Shown here in pieces: positions 1-12,983 of a stretch of DNA of 64,000 nt. Location: assembly GCA_034620365.1 (NCBI GenBank), contig JAQGEQ010000043.1, positions 1,178,001-1,242,000 on the forward strand, given 5' to 3'. The stretch is from Pegea sp. RAD2-039. Taxonomy: Eukaryota > Chordata > Thaliacea > Salpida > Salpidae. The notes below the pieces were generated by a model, which did no database searches, was not told where the DNA came from, and worked only from the letters and a program-made list of their open reading frames with translations. The position numbers were made by a program, and so were the translations under genes. Position 1 is the stretch's first letter. The number at the start of each line of letters is the position of its first letter.

Positions 1-639
1 TACAAATTCATACAATTTAATTTTAAATTAAAAAAGAATAATTTTTTTATATAATATTACAGAAAATTAAATAGAATAAAATAAAAATCAATCTTTTTGC
101 AACATTTTTTATCGAATTAATAATTAGATTTTTATTGATATCTTAAGCGTTGTTGCTAGCTAATTTTAATCTTCATAGCAACCAAAATTAGCGCTGCAGA
201 GCAAACTGACTTCATCGTATTTTTCCTTGAATATGACTTTAAAAAATTATTTCTTAGCTTTTACTTTAATCATTTGATATCAAATAAATGATGAGCTTTA
301 AACAATAACAGATACTTTTTAGAAACTACCTGGATATCAAACGGATACAGAACGTTTAGATTTTAACGTTTGAATTTACTTATTGCTAAAAGAATAAATT
401 GCTGTTTTTTCAAATATTTTCTTAAATATCACTTTTAGGGTGTCTGACTCATGTGCCTTATATTAAACTATTAAACTTTAAAGCTAATTACTTAATTAAA
501 CTTGTTTTACTTCTGCAAAGTAAACAAAACTGTATTGCTTGAAAAAGTTTTTCGCTTTTAAATTCCTATAAATCATTTTTTCTTACAAATGCTTTTCTTC
601 TATCTTATTTAGTATATCAAATGAAAAGGATAAAGACAA

Positions 640-728
640 TATAAACTTTGTTATATATTACATATGTATTTATAATATATAACATAATATAAAATAATAT
701 ATTATTATTATTATTATATATATGTTAT
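640..728. repeat. Short TA/ATT microsatellite
   Basis: An almost pure A/T stretch with runs of TAT, ATT and TA units. Nothing suggests a function. Confidence 0.6.
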
Positions 729-3700
729 AAATTATAATACTTTATTTGTAATATACTTTTAATACAATTCGCTTTTACAGTAATTGATCGAGGTGACAGA
801 AATATTTTTTGAGTTTTGTTTCTAGAGTTTATGCTTTTGTGTCACTTCTTCAAAAATATTACATTAAACTCGACTGGCTGCAAATCATTAACTATGGTCT
901 TTCATTTACTAGAAAACGATTCTGAAATACAAACGGAGAATTTCAAAGAATATTATTTGATATAAATTTTACTTAAAATCTTTATTCTTTCTGTTATAAG
1001 GTTTCATTAAAACAGTATTTTAGTATGATCTAGGTTACATATATTTTTATGGATGTTAGGGTAATAAAATGTGTTATTAGAAATAAATTAATTTCTAACA
1101 TGACGGAATTAAAATTTTGATTAGAAAATAATGTTTAAGTCAGCATTTTTTGTTAATTGACCGAATTTTCACTAAGATTAGATTTTATAATTATTATACC
1201 CAAAATAATTTAATTTTTTTCAATGTATGCTCATCTGATAGTATATATGTATAATATTACAAAAACCTTGACTCTAATGATGATAGTTTAGTTAACCACT
1301 TATAAAACAGAAATGTTAGAAAAGTTACTTTTTGTTTTTCCCAGTTGACCCGTACAACTTCTCGATCAAAAATAATATCTTAAAAACAATTGTGAAAAAC
1401 AGAAACGTTGTATTTGGTCTTGAAGGATATTACCGATTTGCCTTGCTTCTAGAAAGAATAGTAAAGAAATATTCTGTACTTTTCTTTAAAAGAAATACTA
1501 AAGAAATTAGTTAATTATACAAACAATTCAAATAACTCATAAGATTTCAGTTTACATTTAAATGAAAAATCATCTGCCCTGCTCGCTTGATTTAGATTTT
1601 ATAACAAATAAAAATGTATCGAAGTTAGTTTCCAATCAGTCTTGATATTTGATAAACGGCTTTTCACGTTAATTTCACGAAATTCCTCTAAGTTTGAACT
1701 ACTTTGACTTCAATGGATTCAATTAAAGCTGCACTTACTTAGCACAAATGGAAAAATAAAGCTTCATAATTTATTTTCAATAATAAATAGAAATAGTTTC
1801 AGTAACTAATGATTACTATTGAGTGAAAAAGTTTTTTGAAAAAATTTGATGCAAGTAAGTCTAGTTTTCATATATAATATATCATAAAATTTTATCAAAT
1901 TATCAAAAGATTAAACGCTCTTGATAAGAGTAAGATGTAATTGAACACCATATCAGCTTATAATATGGAGATAGTGAAAAAATTGTTTAAAGATAATTTC
2001 AATCTTAAATTAAATTATTTAGGATTTTTGAAATTTTTAGAAACATTTAACATATGAAATATTTCATCAATATACGTTAATGAGACATAATAAAAATATC
2101 TGAAATTCAATATTTACTTAATCCAAAAAGCAAAGTAGAAAACACATAGAAAGCCTGTCATCTTTCCTTACAATGCCCATTAAATTATCGTTAAAATATA
2201 GAATTCATAAAATGATATATTTAATGTAATAGTAATGAAATCATAATGAATGAAAAAAGGCAAACATTAAAAAAGAAAAAAGTGGTTACAATTTAGTACC
2301 TATACAAATTACTTTTTAAATGCTTAGATAAAATAGTAATAATTATGTTAAAAAGTAATTTATCGTCGTTAGACTTATATGTCTGCAACCGATACTATTG
2401 CCAGTGTTGCCAGTATTGGCATTTTAATTGTAATTTAACTTTATCTTTAAGTATGTAACTTTTAACCTTTTCTTAAAGCTTTTACAATTGAATTAAAATA
2501 ATAAAATATCATTTTGAGTTCGATAATATTGGCTGTTTTGAAAATATATCATATGTTATGCATTTGGTTTTAGTTTTTTAAAGTTTAACTCTGAATGCTT
2601 TGTCATATACAAATTTATTTTGCAACATTTCGTAATTTACAATCAATAACTTTTAACTAAGCTGAACGTATAAAGTTTACTTACAAGATGTTCGTAGTAA
2701 AACTAATTTTATTAATGCTTTTGCTCATTAAAATTAAACCCAAGTTATTGCTAGCACTAGATTTTGTTGAAATTACAAATTAAATATTTAGAAACAGTTT
2801 TGAATATCTTCTTGAACAAGTTTTGATATTTTTGTCTATGAGTCTTGTTTCTGTTTAAAAGCAAACAAGATTAAAATCAAACTTTTTGAAAGTTGTGTTT
2901 TACTCGCATTTAATCTGCTTAAGTTCACTAAAGGTTTAACAGACTTAATTTGAGTGATAGGTGCTTAAGTGATCTACCTTGTAAGGTTTCCAAATCAATT
3001 TATAAAGAAAATTAATTAATATCATTTAGTTTTTAATCTAAGAAAGCTTCTTTAGAAATTTTACTTCAACTAATTTAAGTTTTCTATAATTAGCATAAGT
3101 TTGCTTTCGATCAGAAACAATCTTTTTATTTATAGTTTAAAGCTTGTTAGGAATGAAATTTATATTAACAACAACTTTAAAGGATGAAATAATAAAAATA
3201 TGCTTTAAACATAACAATATGCAAAATCTATTAAAACTTGATAACTATATATCTTATTGAAACTAACAGCTTGTCAATGGAATACACTTTAGAAAAGTTT
3301 TATTTTTGTTTAGCAGTCTGCAATCATTTTCTTCAATCTTCAAACAGAAACAAGATATTTCATAACATATACTTGAATCGGATCCACAATGTAAATCAGT
3401 AATTTATCAAATACAATAAAGATGGAGTTCTTCGAATCCATTCAATCATATATTTTATAGAAGTGTAGCTTCTGCTATAGTACTTCAAACACTTAATATG
3501 CTATGTTTCTACTTGTGCATCCATTAATAAAAATGAAAGAAAATAAAATGTTAAGCTCTATGTAGATACCTTGGTTGATGAATAGGTTTTTTTCATTAAA
3601 TGTACAACTTTATCAGTATTTTAACAGTAGAAAGATTGAAGTTAGGAAGACTATAGAATTGAGTCAAGGTTTTATGTAAGGCTACTTAAGGTTTGATGAT

Positions 3701-4424
3701 TGATTCACAAGTAACACTAGTTAACCTTTGGTTTCTACATCTGTGCGTAAAATATAGTTTATCCAATGTTTTAAATTTGGATTTATAACACGTTGTGCAT
3801 TACATTTTGATAGAAAGTAAGGGATTATTCAAAGCCTTAGAACTTCTTATTCATACAAGTGTAAATTTATCTCTATAAAACATAGTTTGGTTATCAAAGC
3901 AAAGTCAGTTTGAAAAATCTATTAAAGTCACATTCACTTCATTAGCTTCAAGTAAAGCCCAATAAGATAATATTATCCAAAAGGTATAATGGATGTTATT
4001 AAAATGATTGCAACAGATACTTAAAGCAATTTACAAACAAATGCTAAAAAATAGCTCAATTTTTAAACTTATGAAATACTTTTACAATCACATATAAAAG
4101 AAAATTTTAATCTTTTCATTATCATTATAAATGATAATTTAATTGCAAGCATAATTTTGTTTGTGGAAAATTATTAATTATAAATAAACTGTACAGCAAT
4201 GTTAATCTTTTTTGAGTTGAAATCTAGTAAAATGAAAAGTTACTGAAATTTTTATGAAAGCTTATTATTGTAGTATCCTTAAAAAATATTTTCACTAAAA
4301 AATATGTCGACTTTGTTTTAAGTATAATATTTTGTTGTTTATAGCTAGGATAAATGTTGTATAAAGTTATATAAATATGTATTTAAGTTTATTTCAAAAA
4401 ATAAATATCTGAAAGAGTTGTATA

Positions 4425-4550
4425 TAGTATGATAATATAATATATATAAATATTTTCATATTATATATATAAATATTTATATATTATATATATATATATT
4501 TATATTTATATATTCTATATATATATATAAATATAATAATAATATTTAAA
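4425..4550. repeat. Imperfect (TA)n / TATAAATA repeat
   Basis: About 125 bases almost wholly A and T, alternating TA dinucleotides with TATAAATATTT-type units and short palindromes. It reads as a degenerate microsatellite. Its length is likely to vary between individuals. Confidence 0.75.
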
Positions 4551-5927
4551 AATAGAAATAAACTATTTAAACATGATAATAAAAAATAGTGTTATCTAAA
4601 ATAATACTTATCTTTGTATATATCAAAATTAGAAATATAAATCATTGGTTTTTATTTTCTATATGAAAACTAAACGCTTAACATATTCTGTTGGTTATTA
4701 CATTACTTTATTCAACGGTTTCAGACGTAAAATATCATTTAGAAACAAAACTTTTTACAGATACATTTTGGTTCATATTTGCATACCAATCGCCATTATG
4801 ATGTGTGTCCACTGCAAGCAAATGCGTCATTTTTAAGAACATTTAACCGTAAAATGTGAGATTTGTCTGAGGACAAGGACTTTTAGATTGGTTTTGTTGG
4901 CAGAGGAAATTCCGAATTCAGGAAGCTAAATCTACTTGACTGAAATATGTGTAACTTTTGATCCTTGCATCAGATTTGAATTTACAAAAAAGAGTCTTCT
5001 TCTTCAATAAGACAATTGTCGAATAATTCGTTAAAATCTTATGGAGTAAATTGTATAAGCTGTAAGCATACACTGAATCTATATAATGTAAATCTAATGC
5101 AAAAAGAATGTTGTCAAGTAATAAGTTTCAGTAGTTATATGAGATGGTATTGCCTAAAATTTGAGCAGATTAATTTAAAGATTTTTTTCATCTAACACAG
5201 AAAACATTCACAAAATAATTGATCAGGAAAATCACAAGAGGAACTTGTGAAAATTAGAACTTAACTATTTGGATTTTAATTTCAAGCAAAAGCGTTTTAA
5301 TTTCATTTTCATTCACAATACCAAATATTTTCTCTATTATATTCAACCTTAATTTGTTAGTCCTTCATTGAAACATTTGTTGATATCATTTTTAGTATCA
5401 GTCATAAGATCAAAAACAGATCTTTTGATAAGTGGTTGAAGGCAATAATTCCCTGGCCAGCTATATTTCGGTTTATCTAGGTATTTTATATTTTCTCAGA
5501 ACAAAATCTTACTTTTATATAGCTTTTTCACTAAATGTTAATAGCTGTAGACATCTTAAATACAGCTGTTTTTTGAAATTTGATAAGTTTTACTTTAGAA
5601 GATTAAAGTAAAAAAGTGAAGCAATCATTATCTATAAATATTTGAAAATAAAGTATACTTTGCTAAATTATAGTCAAATTTTTCTATAAAATATGTTTTT
5701 AAACTTATCGTGCTATTTTACCTAAAATTTTTAAATAAAAAGTATGTTTCGTTTTGTTTTCATCACACATTTTTAGTTTAGTATGTGAGCTTATTTTGTT
5801 TTTATTTAAGCTAGTTGATAGTACTATTATAAAAGTTAAATGTAGTGATACTTAAGAAATTTCTTAAACAGTCTGTGCCTAACACTTATTGCATATGTGT
5901 TGTATATTTGAATTGGACAACAGTAGA

Positions 5928-6038
5928 ATGTTTTGCCGCTCACGTAAATGTGTCATTCTTTATTCCCTTATATGCCTGGGCCATTCTGTAGCTAACTGTG
6001 GAGTGCCGTATACCTTTGTTACTAACCGTTGTTTCTAG
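5928..6038 (+). other. Small Cys-containing ORF of doubtful status
   Basis: An ATG-to-TAG frame of 36 codons with six cysteines: MFCRSRKC at the start, a hydrophobic middle (VILYSLICLG), then ANCGVPY and NRCF at the end. The patch is clearly less AT-rich than its surroundings, which is why it stands out. It could be a small secreted peptide, a fragment of a mobile element, or chance. I see no splice partner or promoter. Confidence 0.15.
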
Positions 6039-7104
6039 TCGCCTTTACAATTAAATAAAGCTTTCTTAAAGAGTTATTACCATTACTATAAGGTATGAGT
6101 GGAGAAAATAATTCAATTGTTAATAGGCTTTACGATTATCCATTCATAACCTTTTGAAGCTCGAGAGCTACATTTCAATCATAAGGATGGTAGAGAGCAG
6201 CAGAGTTTTTACAGTAAAAAAGAGTAACAAAAGAGTAACGCTACTTGTAAACAAATTGTTTTACAACAAAACTTCATAAAAATTTGTTATAATGTGAAGT
6301 TTGACGTTTATTTTGACTACTGACAATTATATTAAAGCAGGACACTATTGTACATGATGCAGTTTGCAAAAGCTGATCAAAATACATTATCGATATAATC
6401 TAAATAATATATATCACAATAATCGATATCAACAATTTCAAAAAAAACTTTCATGGACTTAATGCATTTGACTTAATTTAGTTTACTATCAAAGTTTTCA
6501 AAATTTTGGTATGGTCAAAGCCTTAGCGGTAAGGTTTTCTTATAATTAAGACATTTTATTCAACGTTTTGATGAGTTCTTGCAGTTGTTGATGAATTTCC
6601 AGTATAAAAAGATAACTATCAGCCTCTACAAGTACTATTGGTAAATCCAGCCTTGCTTTAGAAACATTCTTAAGTTTAAGAACTATATCTGTTTTTTCTA
6701 TATACCAGTTAAATTGATTTTTACCAATGGCTTGTGAATCTTGTTAACTAAGAGACACAATTACTATTAACAAGATCAAATTAAACCAAAAATGACATAC
6801 TTCTGTCATGTATAATAGTTACTAATGTTTAATGCAATCTTTGATTCAAATCACAACTTAAAAAAATGATTTTTGAAATTTATTGATAGCAAATGGTATC
6901 AAAAATTAAACTGTCAATTGATAAACGACAAAGTATGATACCTAAATATATTTTGATCCATTAATTTAGGCTTTTAAAATTATAGCAATAGCTTAAATTT
7001 GATTGGAAGTATTCAACAAACAGTTACGAGGAGATTATGTTAAATAAAATTAATTAAAACACAGTGTGAGAGTTCAAAAATTTTTATTTTCAGGAGTTCT
7101 AATT
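6039..7104. other. AT-rich spacer, nothing recognised
   Basis: No coding frame, repeat unit or RNA gene seen. Confidence 0.55.
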
Positions 7105-7245
7105 GTTTGTAATGGATTTAAATTGGCTATATGGTTGTCGTTGTAATTTGAGTCTTTGCTGTATTATTTTTCCTCATTTTTGGTGCCGTTTGGTGCCGAT
7201 TGGTTTCCTTTATTTACTTATTGATTTCATTCTTGTCTGATATAT
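7105..7245 (-). pseudogene. Relic of a connexin last exon (or a dead alternative last exon)
   Basis: This segment aligns base by base with the last coding exon of connexin A (9886-9995) and its 3' flank. Shared blocks on the plus strand include CAATTTGAGTC versus TAATTTGAGTC, followed by matching GCTRTA, TCCTC, GGTGC and GTTTCCT stretches, then the TTGATTTCATTC / CTGATCTCGTTC end. On the minus strand a CAG at the expected border is followed by a frame reading DKNEINK then TAA, where connexin A reads DLNEISRK and continues for about 28 residues. A 10-base tandem duplication (TTTGGTGCCG twice) also disturbs the copy. No other connexin exons were found between it and connexin A. It is best read as the last trace of a third tandem connexin. 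A rarely used alternative last exon giving a short tail is possible. Confidence 0.6.
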
Positions 7246-8382
7246 GTCTGACACTTCAAACACCACTAAAACAGCTTAAAGTTTTGAGTTAAAAACGCTT
7301 ACTTTTCAAATTTTTAGAAATAAGCACAAAATAGTAACTTTCACTTCGATTAGAATATTGTTTCATTGTGTTCTTTCGAAACATCTATACCAGGATTTGG
7401 TACATTTAATACTAAATGAAATTGTTGTAGCATTGTCTTTATATGATCTACAAATTGTATGACTGTAAATTATTTTTTATTGTACAATTGATTATTAAAC
7501 TGAATGATTCGGTTGACCAAATAACTACAAACATTTTTCATATTTGCTACAGGTGTTAGGTAGTTTTCAAAGATGACGTTTTTTTACTTGATACCATCTT
7601 ATACTATGATAATCTGTAAAAATAAGGTTTTATAGTATCATTAATAATGTTTGTTCTAAAAGCTAATTTATCAGACTGTATCAGCTATATACCAATGAAT
7701 TACACTACTTGTGAAAAATCATACTGCATCAACTACTCTGGTAATCGCATGCATCATAACACAGTAATAGGCAATAAAATTATTCAATTTAAAGTATTTA
7801 GTTAAGGCATTACTGAATATCTGTTAAAGTTGAAAAGTTATAAACACAGATGGTATTTACAAAAATGATTATTTAGAAATGATAGTTTAATATTGTAATT
7901 TTAATATTATGATATTAACAAACATTTTATTTATAATAAACTTTGTAGCTTGTAGGTTTAGAACCATTAGGTTAAACAGTAAAACTTGTTTCTTATCTAA
8001 AACCTTATTATAAAAAAAATAAAACTTATTATAATCTATATATGTTTTCTTTAGTAATACTGATAACTAAATACATATATATTTATAAGGTTTTAATTGA
8101 TTAATGAGGCTAATTACTTATGAAACTTTTCAAAAAAATATAGAGTAGGAATATAAAGTAGTCTGTATAGATTATGGGAAGGTAGCTAAAAATACAAGAA
8201 TTACATAGCCAAGATGATAAAACAAACTCATGGTCTATTTTTTTAGGTAATTAGTATTTGACTATTTTGTGGGATAAATAATATATTTTGGAATGTTTTC
8301 TATGGAAAATAAGCAAAGCAATTTCTGTATCTTATAAAGATTTAATTTATCTTATCACATATTCTCTGTTGTATATTACGTT
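7246..8382. other. Spacer, nothing recognised
   Basis: AT-rich. I looked here for further exons of the decayed connexin copy (loop cysteines, the SRPYEKT region) and found none. Confidence 0.5.
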
Positions 8383-8660
8383 TAACGTGACAGCAAAAGA
8401 TCTCAAACAAGGAAGTCTTGAAGCGCACCGATCTAATAATAATGTACAGCATGCTAAGCAAGTCAAGGCTTTGCTGGCTCGCACACGTTCGCCGGATGAA
8501 TGATGGACGAATCCTAAAGCATCTCTTTTAAGCGGTTATCAAAAGGCAAAGGCAATATTGGCCGTATCTGTCTTCTATTTAAGGGTACTTGCAAGCGCGA
8601 TATGAAACCGCTCAACATAAATACTAAAAATTAGGAGGTTATCGCAGCAGATAGCTATAA
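8383..8660. other. GC-richer island of unknown origin
   Basis: About 280 bases markedly less AT-rich than their flanks and containing several CpG. The plus strand has a broken frame with a protein-like stretch (HAKQVKALLARTRSPDE) that is soon interrupted by stops, and the other frames are no better. No terminal repeats or poly-A tail were identified. It could be a decayed mobile element or a fragment of a displaced gene. Confidence 0.35.
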
Positions 8661-9885
8661 ATGGAGCTCTGTACTATGCAAATAAATGAAGGTTATAGAA
8701 GAAAAACCTAGAAGCTTATTATTTTGCATTTCACTGTGTCTTGCTTTATTAGTTTCTTTGTATCCCACAATGTTTTTCTTTGTTTTTGATATCCCTCACA
8801 TGACATCCAGCATGGCCGTTCTCGGCCGAAGTATTAGTATACTCCAAAAGACAATTGTAAAAAACACGTCTACTTTTTCAGTAGCCGGCTGAATCAAAGC
8901 ATAAAGAGTAAATTAAAAGCACTATTAGTCGATGTTTAATTACAGTATTTATCACAAGGCCTCATAGAACACTGGAGTGATTTTTCTTAAAGTATTTAGA
9001 GCTTTGTAATATTTGAAAGCAACTGTCAAAATTTTTTTTTGTGTCATTAACTAAACATGATATCTTGCCATAGTACTGGAAAGTTTTCTGTAGAAACGCA
9101 AACTTATCAAAATGTAGGCACAAATATTTCAAATAAAATTTGCAAACTTTTTAGAATAAAAATTTATTGTACAACCAGCTAAAAACCATCACCCAACGTC
9201 ATAAATTTATACAAGCTGCTTACAACACACACAAAAAAATAAAGCAACAAATTGATATGTTTAGTGGACGTTAAAAATACAAATGTATAATTTTTCTTAA
9301 ACAAATCACGAAGGAATTTCTCTTAAAACCATATAAATATAATCAAAAATACATTGTATTAATATGAATTATAAAATAATTCCATATAAACATTTAGATA
9401 AAACTCACTAAACATACAACCAGTTAAAATCATTTGGAATTAAACAAGGGTATATATACACAAAGGGGCTTTCAAAACTTTGATCGAAATTAAAATGGTA
9501 GCAATTTTACTATTATGTAAGCTTAAAATACAAACAAGTACAAGCTTTGCTATAAATTTCGAAAGACAGCGAGCTTAAGGCACAAAGTTATCAATTTAGA
9601 ATAAATCGAAGCAAATGCCAAACAGTTAAAAAAGTCAGTTCATAAATCGAATGTTTGGTCTATTAACTGGGGTTATTCAAGTTTTTAGATTGCTGAAGTG
9701 TTACAAAAACTTTGATATTGTATTAGGGAATAAACAATAAATTGGGAATGCAGATAAGTAGCAGCTTTTGACTATATAAAAAAGTAAGCTACTAACAGTT
9801 AAGATCAGGCAGTAAAACCAACTAAGACCTGTTGTGAAAACTTAAAAATATGAATTCCTAAATTTTTCAATTATTTGTATTAAAC
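8661..9885. other. Spacer 3' of connexin A
   Basis: AT-rich sequence that includes the 3' untranslated region of connexin A at its upper end. An in-frame stretch at 8686-8892 starts hydrophobic (CISLCLALLVSLYP) but has no homology I recognise and no splice context, so I did not call it. Confidence 0.5.
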
Positions 9886-12852
9886 CTAAATGGAACATTG
9901 GTCGTCATAGCAATTTGAGTCACTGCTATAGTAGTTCTTATCCTCCTTTTGATGGTGCTTCGATTCCTTCCGTTTCCTACTGATCTCGTTCAAATCTGCA
10001 AGAATAGTATAAGTGAGTCGATAAGGTAAAGATGTTTCAAGTGAAAATTTTGCTGCTTGCTCTGACGAATTTGTTTTATTTGCTATTGGAAAAATAAAAA
10101 TTGGAAATTCTGAAGAGTCATGTAAGATTTATCTAGCTTAGGAAAATGAAATTTATCGCAAATACCGGTTAGTTCAATCGAAGCACTTTTGAGTGTATTC
10201 TTTGTGGGGTAATACAACAGTGGAGGTTGCCTAAAAATTAAAGATGCATTTTGAAATAAAGATCTCACTAAACTTAAGCGATACTATGTTTATTAGCAAA
10301 AAATTATAAAAAGGCTAACTTTGATGATCGAGAATATCGAGTCAAAAAGAGTCGGAAAAAGTTTTAATTCAACTTACACATAATCATTGGGTTTTCTGCC
10401 TGAAAAAAAGCTAGTCGGATTGAAAGCATGGTCTGGTCGTTTCATTAAATTGGCCTTATTTCTGAAAAAAATATAAGAAATAATTTTTGATACACTGATA
10501 CAAGATATTATTAATTTTCTATTAAATTATTGAGCCAAAACTGAAAATGTTAATTACCCATCATTCTTGTGTCTAATCATTCTTCTGAAGAGAGATACAA
10601 TCTCAAAAGCAGTAAGGAATATACAAACAATGGAAAGGATATTCATATATCTCAAGAGAACGGTCTTTTCCTGTACCATTATTAACAAACTGTTATTATT
10701 AAACTTAAACACGCTTTTATTCAGCATAGGCTAACGAAATAAATAATATTTGGTATACTGTTTTGATTGGCATGATATGCTGTTACTTATTTATATAAAC
10801 AAATATAAATAATTTATATTTAATGTCAATAAACGTTATTAAAGACTTTTTTACCAGTTTAATATTATTCAGATTTTTAAAACTTACATAAGGTCGTGAG
10901 ACCCAACACGGTACAGAACCCATGTTTTTGAAATGAATATGACAAGCAAATTTAGTATCTTCATCTTCATCATTGCACTGGTAGTAGCCAGGAACCTCCA
11001 TCCATGCAAACTCTTTGAAACTCAATGCGGGTTGTCGTCGACCGTTCTATGAAGAAACATAGATATATCATGGATTTTAAAGTTTCTAACAAACAAACTG
11101 ATTAAGGCCTACCTTAATATTAAACAATGATGCTCCAAAGAAAATGAAAAGGACTTCTATCGCCAAGCGTACGAGTAAATTCAACATATTTGCAACTTGG
11201 ATCTTTCTGTTTTGAGGCACCTTTAAGAAAAAAGTTGTTGAAGATATTTCATGCTGACTCTAAAATATTGGTTAACTTGATTAAACTTACTCTAACGACG
11301 GTATCACCACGAACAACTTCCTTCATCTTATAACGGCCTAGAGCTCGTTTACGTCTTTCCATATGACTGATTTCCTTTCTTGCCTGATTATCAATAGTGT
11401 CCTGTTGAAATGGATTTTTTGAAATTTTAGGTTTATTTATTTTTTTGGTTTAAAATTTAATGAAAAAACTAGAAAACGTTTGAAAGATTTTCTGATTATG
11501 TTTTATACTTGTAAGAATATTAACTAGTTGATTTTTAAATTAACTTCTCACCAAGCACTTTTCAGAATCTTTGTCCTCTATAGACTCAATTGCTTTGTTT
11601 GCAATTTCTAGCTTCTTAATTTGTGTAGTTACATATTTGACATATAAATGAAACAGTAATGTCGGAGTAGAAACAGCAACTACCTAAAAAATAAAGAAAA
11701 TCAATTTAAAAGTTAAATCTAAATTTAATGAAGTTTGAAATGTTAAAAAGAATCAAGAATTACCTGAAATGCCCAAAACCGAATATGAGAAATTTTGGCG
11801 AATTGGTTATAGCACATGTTAGTGCATCCAATCACTTTTTCAGAACACTGAAAAGCGCCTTGTTCATCTCCATAAACTAATAGAAATCACAAAAACTGTT
11901 AATTAGTATTTGATAGCACGAAGAATAGCAACAGTTAACTAGTTTATTACATTTTTAATCAAATAAAAAAACTAGGTAGAATTTTGATTGCTGAAAAGTT
12001 AGAATCAACTTTTTGTAGTTAGAGTTAAAGTCAGAAAAAGATTTTTCATGATAAGCGATTCGGTCTTTCAGCTGAAAGCGGAACATTGGCGCGCAAAGTT
12101 ACGCATCAATGATTATAAGCTTAGAGAAAGAGTTAAGGAACTCAAACTAACGGTTGAGTCATGACGAAGAAATCAATTTAACAATGACTCATAACGAAGT
12201 ACTCGATTTGAATCATAAAGAATAACGTACATTGCGTCTTGAATGGCCGAAGATTATGAATTTTTTAGATAATATTTTACAGACTTTGTATAGAAGTCGG
12301 AGAAAGCAATCGTTTAGAAATTATATATCTTTGTTGATCCAGAAAAGTTTAAAGGAACTTTAAAACTAATCAAAATTACATTAAAGTACAAATAAACAAA
12401 TTCTACAATAATGCCGAAATTTACATTTTAGTAGAGTACAACGTACACTTTGTAGAAATTGTATTTTACATAAACTTTGCATAAACTTTTCAGTTTCTTC
12501 AAATGCCTCAAAAGTCAACCATGAAACTTTTAAGCACAAATTATTGAAATAAAATAAAAGAATAAAAAATGAAATAATAACTAACCAGCGCCACCAACAG
12601 TAGTCACAACTCCTAGGCGAAACACAAAGACCAGCAAATACCACACTTGGCCCAATCCAGTTGTATGTGAAACAACCTGTAATCAATACAATTGTTCAAA
12701 TGTTACTTTTCACGAAGCTATTTACGAAAATATTCATTAAAACAATTCACAGAAAAATCAATATATCACCGAAACTAGACTAGCTATAAAATGGCTACAG
12801 TAATAATTGGCATATGTACCTGTTTTCCGATTTCTTCTAACATTCCAAACAT
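9886..12852 (-). CDS. Connexin A, gap junction protein, 11 coding exons
   Basis: Four-pass membrane protein whose hexamers form connexons and intercellular channels. Exons, in transcription order: 12852-12820, 12676-12586, 11876-11764, 11683-11552, 11401-11291, 11220-11113, 11046-10888, 10670-10558, 10461-10378, 10230-10166 and 9995-9886. Together they give 1119 nt, or 372 aa. The N-terminus (MFGMLEEIGKQ) matches the connexin N-terminal helix. The first extracellular loop has Cys52, 59 and 63, the family's C-x6-C-x3-C. IRFWAF leads into the second membrane span. A basic cytoplasmic loop carries YKMKEV. The second extracellular loop has Cys220, 231 and 243 and ends in CWVSRPYEKT, the family signature. 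Its cysteine spacing (x10, x11) is wider than in vertebrates. The tail is short and polar, ending DDQCSI. Splicing of the last three exons is inferred from phase alone. The family call is firm; no one-to-one vertebrate orthologue is proposed. Confidence 0.93.
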
Positions 12853-12975
12853 CTTTCTTAGTTTTATTGAATCAACGGAGCAAGATAACGACGATGCTTA
12901 TTCGAAGGCTGTAATAGTAGAATGAACCTCTGTTCGTGTCGCTCTACTAAATATCGGCCACAAGAGCGTATCGAA

Positions 12976-12983
12976 TGACGTCA
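12976..12983. promoter_or_regulatory. Palindromic CRE-like site (TGACGTCA) 5' of connexin A
   Basis: A full consensus cAMP-response / ATF-type bZIP site about 125 bases before the connexin A start codon, in a less AT-rich stretch (about 12880-12985) that looks like the promoter and 5' leader. The site itself is seen. Its use is inferred. The same octamer lies upstream of connexin B. Confidence 0.4.

Larger units (their letters stand above)
1..5927. other. AT-rich spacer, no gene recognised
   Basis: I read both strands and found only short frames rich in Lys, Asn, Ile and Phe, with no recognisable domain and no run of phase-compatible exons. Simple AT repeats occur near 640-728 and 4425-4550. 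Slightly less AT-rich patches near 2370-2420 and 4860-4930 have no convincing coding frame. Confidence 0.6.

Noticed and set aside
4425-4550. AT tract as an origin or scaffold attachment site
   Set aside because: Simple repeat drift explains it, and nothing else supports a function.
12381-12686. 101-codon minus-strand frame across connexin A exon 2
   Set aside because: It reads the exon in a wrong frame and runs into intron; the true frame gives the connexin first membrane span.
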